A DNA stretch of 64,000 bases from JAAYZK01 sp964535025 (GTDB taxonomy: Bacteria > Planctomycetota > Phycisphaerae > SM23-33 > FEN-1343). The notes beneath the pieces were generated by a model. It was not told where the DNA came from and did no database searches. It worked only from the letters and a program-made list of their open reading frames with translations. How positions within the stretch are numbered: the first letter of the stretch is position 1; each line of letters starts with the position of its first letter. Both the position numbers and the translations under genes were made by a program. The DNA is taken from positions 1 through 64,000 of the forward strand of contig CAZHRW010000159.1 in the NCBI GenBank assembly GCA_964535025.1, given 5' to 3'. Positions 62,444 to 64,000 of this stretch are shown one piece after another.

Positions 62444-63553
62444 CTACGTCCCTCGAATTTCCGCCCGCTCGATCGTCATCGCCTCCAGCCGCTCGGCGAC
62501 CGGTTCGCTGCCGCAGCCGGGCCGGTCGGGGGCGGTGATTCGCGACGGGCCCGAGTGCACCACCTCGGGGCCGGCGAGGTCCGGCTCGTAAAAGCGCTTC
62601 GAAACGAACACGTCGGCAGGGTAGGTGAAGTTGTCCAGCGTTGCCAGCGCCAGGTTGTGGCGCGAGCCGACCGCCGACTCGAGCATGCCGCCCACCCAGC
62701 AGGGGATGCCCTTGTCGCGGCAGTAATTATGGATCGCCACGGCGGGGGTGAGCCCGCCGACGCGGCCGTTCTTGATGTTGATGTACCCGACGATCCCCAG
62801 GTCGATCGCCTTGCGGGCCTTGTCGACCGACGTGACGCTCTCGTCCAGGCAGATCGGCGTGGCGATCCGGCGGGCGAGCTCGGCGTGGTCGGCCAGGTCG
62901 TCGTGGGCGAGCGGCTGTTCGATCATCGCCAGGTTGAACGCATCGAGCTGCTCGAACATCGGCGTGTCGGCCAGCGTGAAGCCGCTGTTGCAGTCGACGT
63001 GGATCGTCGTGTCGGGGAACGCGCCGCGGACGGTGCGAACCATGTCCACGTCCCAGCCGCGGCGGTACTTCAGCTTGACCCGCGCGAAGCCCGCCTCCAC
63101 GGCCGCGGCCACCTTGGCCAGCAGTTCGTCGAGGGACGTCTGCACGCCGAAATCCGCGCCGACGGTCACGTCCGGCCCCCGGCCGCCCAGCAACCGCCAG
63201 AGGGGCATCTCCCGCCGGCGGGCCTCCAGGTCCCACCACGCCAGGTCCAGCGCCGCCTTGGCGAACCGGTTGTCCTTGATCGGCGCCAGCAGGGCCTGGA
63301 GCTCATCGCCCGAACCGACGTCGCGGCCGACCAGGCGCCCGGCGAGGTACTCGCGGATCGTCACGAAGGCCCCGGCCGCCGATTCGCCGCTGTAGGTCGG
63401 CAGGTTCGGCGCCCCCTCGCCCCAGCCGGACAGCTCGCCGCTGTCCATGCGGACCAGGACGGCCTCGATGGTGGAATCGTCGCCGAACGCCGTCCGAAAG
63501 GGGGACGTCAGCGGCATGGCCACACGGTAGACGTCGATACGGTCGATGTGCAT
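62444..63553 (-). CDS. Enolase-superfamily racemase (NSAR/OSBS type)
   Basis: A 369-residue member of the muconate-lactonizing/mandelate racemase group. All active-site residues are visible: the KxK pair (Lys160, Lys162) in FARVKLKY, metal ligands Asp187 (HVDCNSG), Glu212 (IEQPL) and Asp237 (CLDESV), and Lys261 in NIKNGRVGG. This set fits both o-succinylbenzoate synthase (MenC) and N-acyl-amino-acid racemase. No other men gene is present, while a GNAT acyltransferase sits 5 bp upstream on the same strand. That pairing is known for N-succinylamino-acid racemases, so I lean to racemase. Confidence 0.85.
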   Translation of the reverse strand: MHIDRIDVYRVAMPLTSPFRTAFGDDSTIEAVLVRMDSGELSGWGEGAPNLPTYSGESAAGAFVTIREYLAGRLVGRDVGSGDELQALLAPIKDNRFAKAALDLAWWDLEARRREMPLWRLLGGRGPDVTVGADFGVQTSLDELLAKVAAAVEAGFARVKLKYRRGWDVDMVRTVRGAFPDTTIHVDCNSGFTLADTPMFEQLDAFNLAMIEQPLAHDDLADHAELARRIATPICLDESVTSVDKARKAIDLGIVGYINIKNGRVGGLTPAVAIHNYCRDKGIPCWVGGMLESAVGSRHNLALATLDNFTYPADVFVSKRFYEPDLAGPEVVHSGPSRITAPDRPGCGSEPVAERLEAMTIERAEIRGT

Positions 63554-63558
63554 AAGTG

Positions 63559-64000
63559 TCACTCCGGGAATGCCCGACGCGTGAGGACGAACCGGTCCTC
63601 TTGGGGTCGGTAATAGCCCTTGATGAAGCCGCGTTCGGTGAAGCCGTGCCGCTCGTAGAGGGCCAGGGCGGCCTCGTTGACGGGGTCGACGGTGAGGAAG
63701 CTCGTCACGCCGCGTTCGTCGAGCCGCTCGACCAGCGCCGCCAGCAGGCGCCCGCCGATGCCCCGGCCGCGGCGGGCGGGGTCGACGAAGATCTTGTGCA
63801 CCGCGTAGCGGCCATCCGTGCACGGGAACGCCACGGCCGCGCCGACGACCGCGTCGCCGGCGGTCGCCACGAGCGTGAGGGCGCACTGGCACCAGACCCG
63901 CCAGACGTGCTCGCCGTCCGGGATAAACTCCCCCCGCCGGTTGCCCCGCCACGCACGGCGATCGAGCTCGGCGATCGCGAGGAAGTCCGATGCCGTCGCG
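63559..64000 (-). CDS. GNAT-family N-acetyltransferase (5' truncated)
   Basis: The visible C-terminal 146 residues are a GNAT acyltransferase. The acetyl-CoA-binding motif A is KIFVDPARRGRGIGGRLLAA, followed by VTSFLTVDPVNEAALALYER and GFTERGFIKGYYRP. The frame continues to the window edge without a stop (FLAIAELDRRAWRGNRRGE), so the true start lies beyond base 64000. It is 5 bp upstream of the racemase-like gene and likely co-transcribed. It may succinylate or acetylate the amino acid handled by that enzyme (inference). Confidence 0.82.
   Translation of the reverse strand, partial: ATASDFLAIAELDRRAWRGNRRGEFIPDGEHVWRVWCQCALTLVATAGDAVVGAAVAFPCTDGRYAVHKIFVDPARRGRGIGGRLLAALVERLDERGVTSFLTVDPVNEAALALYERHGFTERGFIKGYYRPQEDRFVLTRRAFPE

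Overview
The window is 64 kb of GC-rich, densely coded chromosomal DNA that looks like a planctomycete, most likely Phycisphaerae. The pointers are LEPR-XLL N-terminal motifs (LEPRLMLAGD and LEHRLLLSAD) on large secreted proteins, three proteins ending in dockerin-like calcium repeats with no scaffoldin in view, a CSPSR sulfatase, a TIM-barrel glycosidase-like protein, Tat-exported oxidoreductases and a DUF6599/DUF362 redox cluster. No rRNA, phage, transposase or CRISPR was seen. Assignment to class is inference; no marker gene was aligned.

Layout. 1-1.2 kb: non-coding DNA with short dispersed repeats and tRNA-Gly(GCC). 1.2-5.7 kb: msrA, then tig-clpP-clpP and a lipoprotein on the minus strand, and a 25-codon ORF with a textbook Shine-Dalgarno. 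5.9-11.2 kb (minus): ligA, a DUF1844 protein, a divergent pyrG and a sugar isomerase-like gene. 11.2-15.3 kb: a LacI regulator divergent from a secreted beta-helix/dockerin protein, with a perfect palindrome between them. 15.3-16.9 kb: cysK divergent from an Rrf2 regulator. 17-24.3 kb: a TetR-led, overlapping operon (CPBP protease, LplT-like transporter, acyltransferase-ACP-acyl ligase fusion, two alpha/beta hydrolases) that looks like a lysophospholipid or fatty-acid recycling unit. 24.4-29.4 kb: a 1668-residue CotH/lamin-tail/dockerin protein. 29.5-32.4 kb (minus): leuA behind a complete leucine attenuator (promoter, Leu-rich leader peptide, antiterminator, terminator), then trpC. 32.4-36.2 kb: a second CPBP protein, a predicted structured RNA with a consensus promoter, a rhamnulokinase-like gene, tRNA-Ser(GCU) and rnc. 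36.6-38.5 kb: an amino-acid permease fused to a PTS EIIA domain. 38.6-45.5 kb: TetR plus a complete RND tripartite pump operon ending in a small PII-like protein. 45.5-47.9 kb: a second beta-helix/dockerin protein. 48.0-49.6 kb: a degenerate and an intact amidohydrolase, overlapping. 49.6-54.9 kb (minus): DUF6599, DUF362, a polyferredoxin membrane protein and a Tat aldo/keto reductase. 55.1-59.1 kb: carB and hisF. 59.1-64 kb: sulfatase, secreted glycosidase-like protein, a small unknown, and an acyl-amino-acid racemase-like enolase with a GNAT acyltransferase cut by the window edge.

The most interesting items are (i) the unannotated RNA at about 33.35-33.54 kb, whose hairpins expose GGA/GGGAU motifs as in CsrA-titrating sRNAs; (ii) the leu attenuator; (iii) the pseudoenzyme/enzyme amidohydrolase pair; (iv) the ACP-containing Aas-like fusion in its lipid operon; and (v) the four-gene redox module. 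All functions are read from sequence motifs and context; no database search was run.
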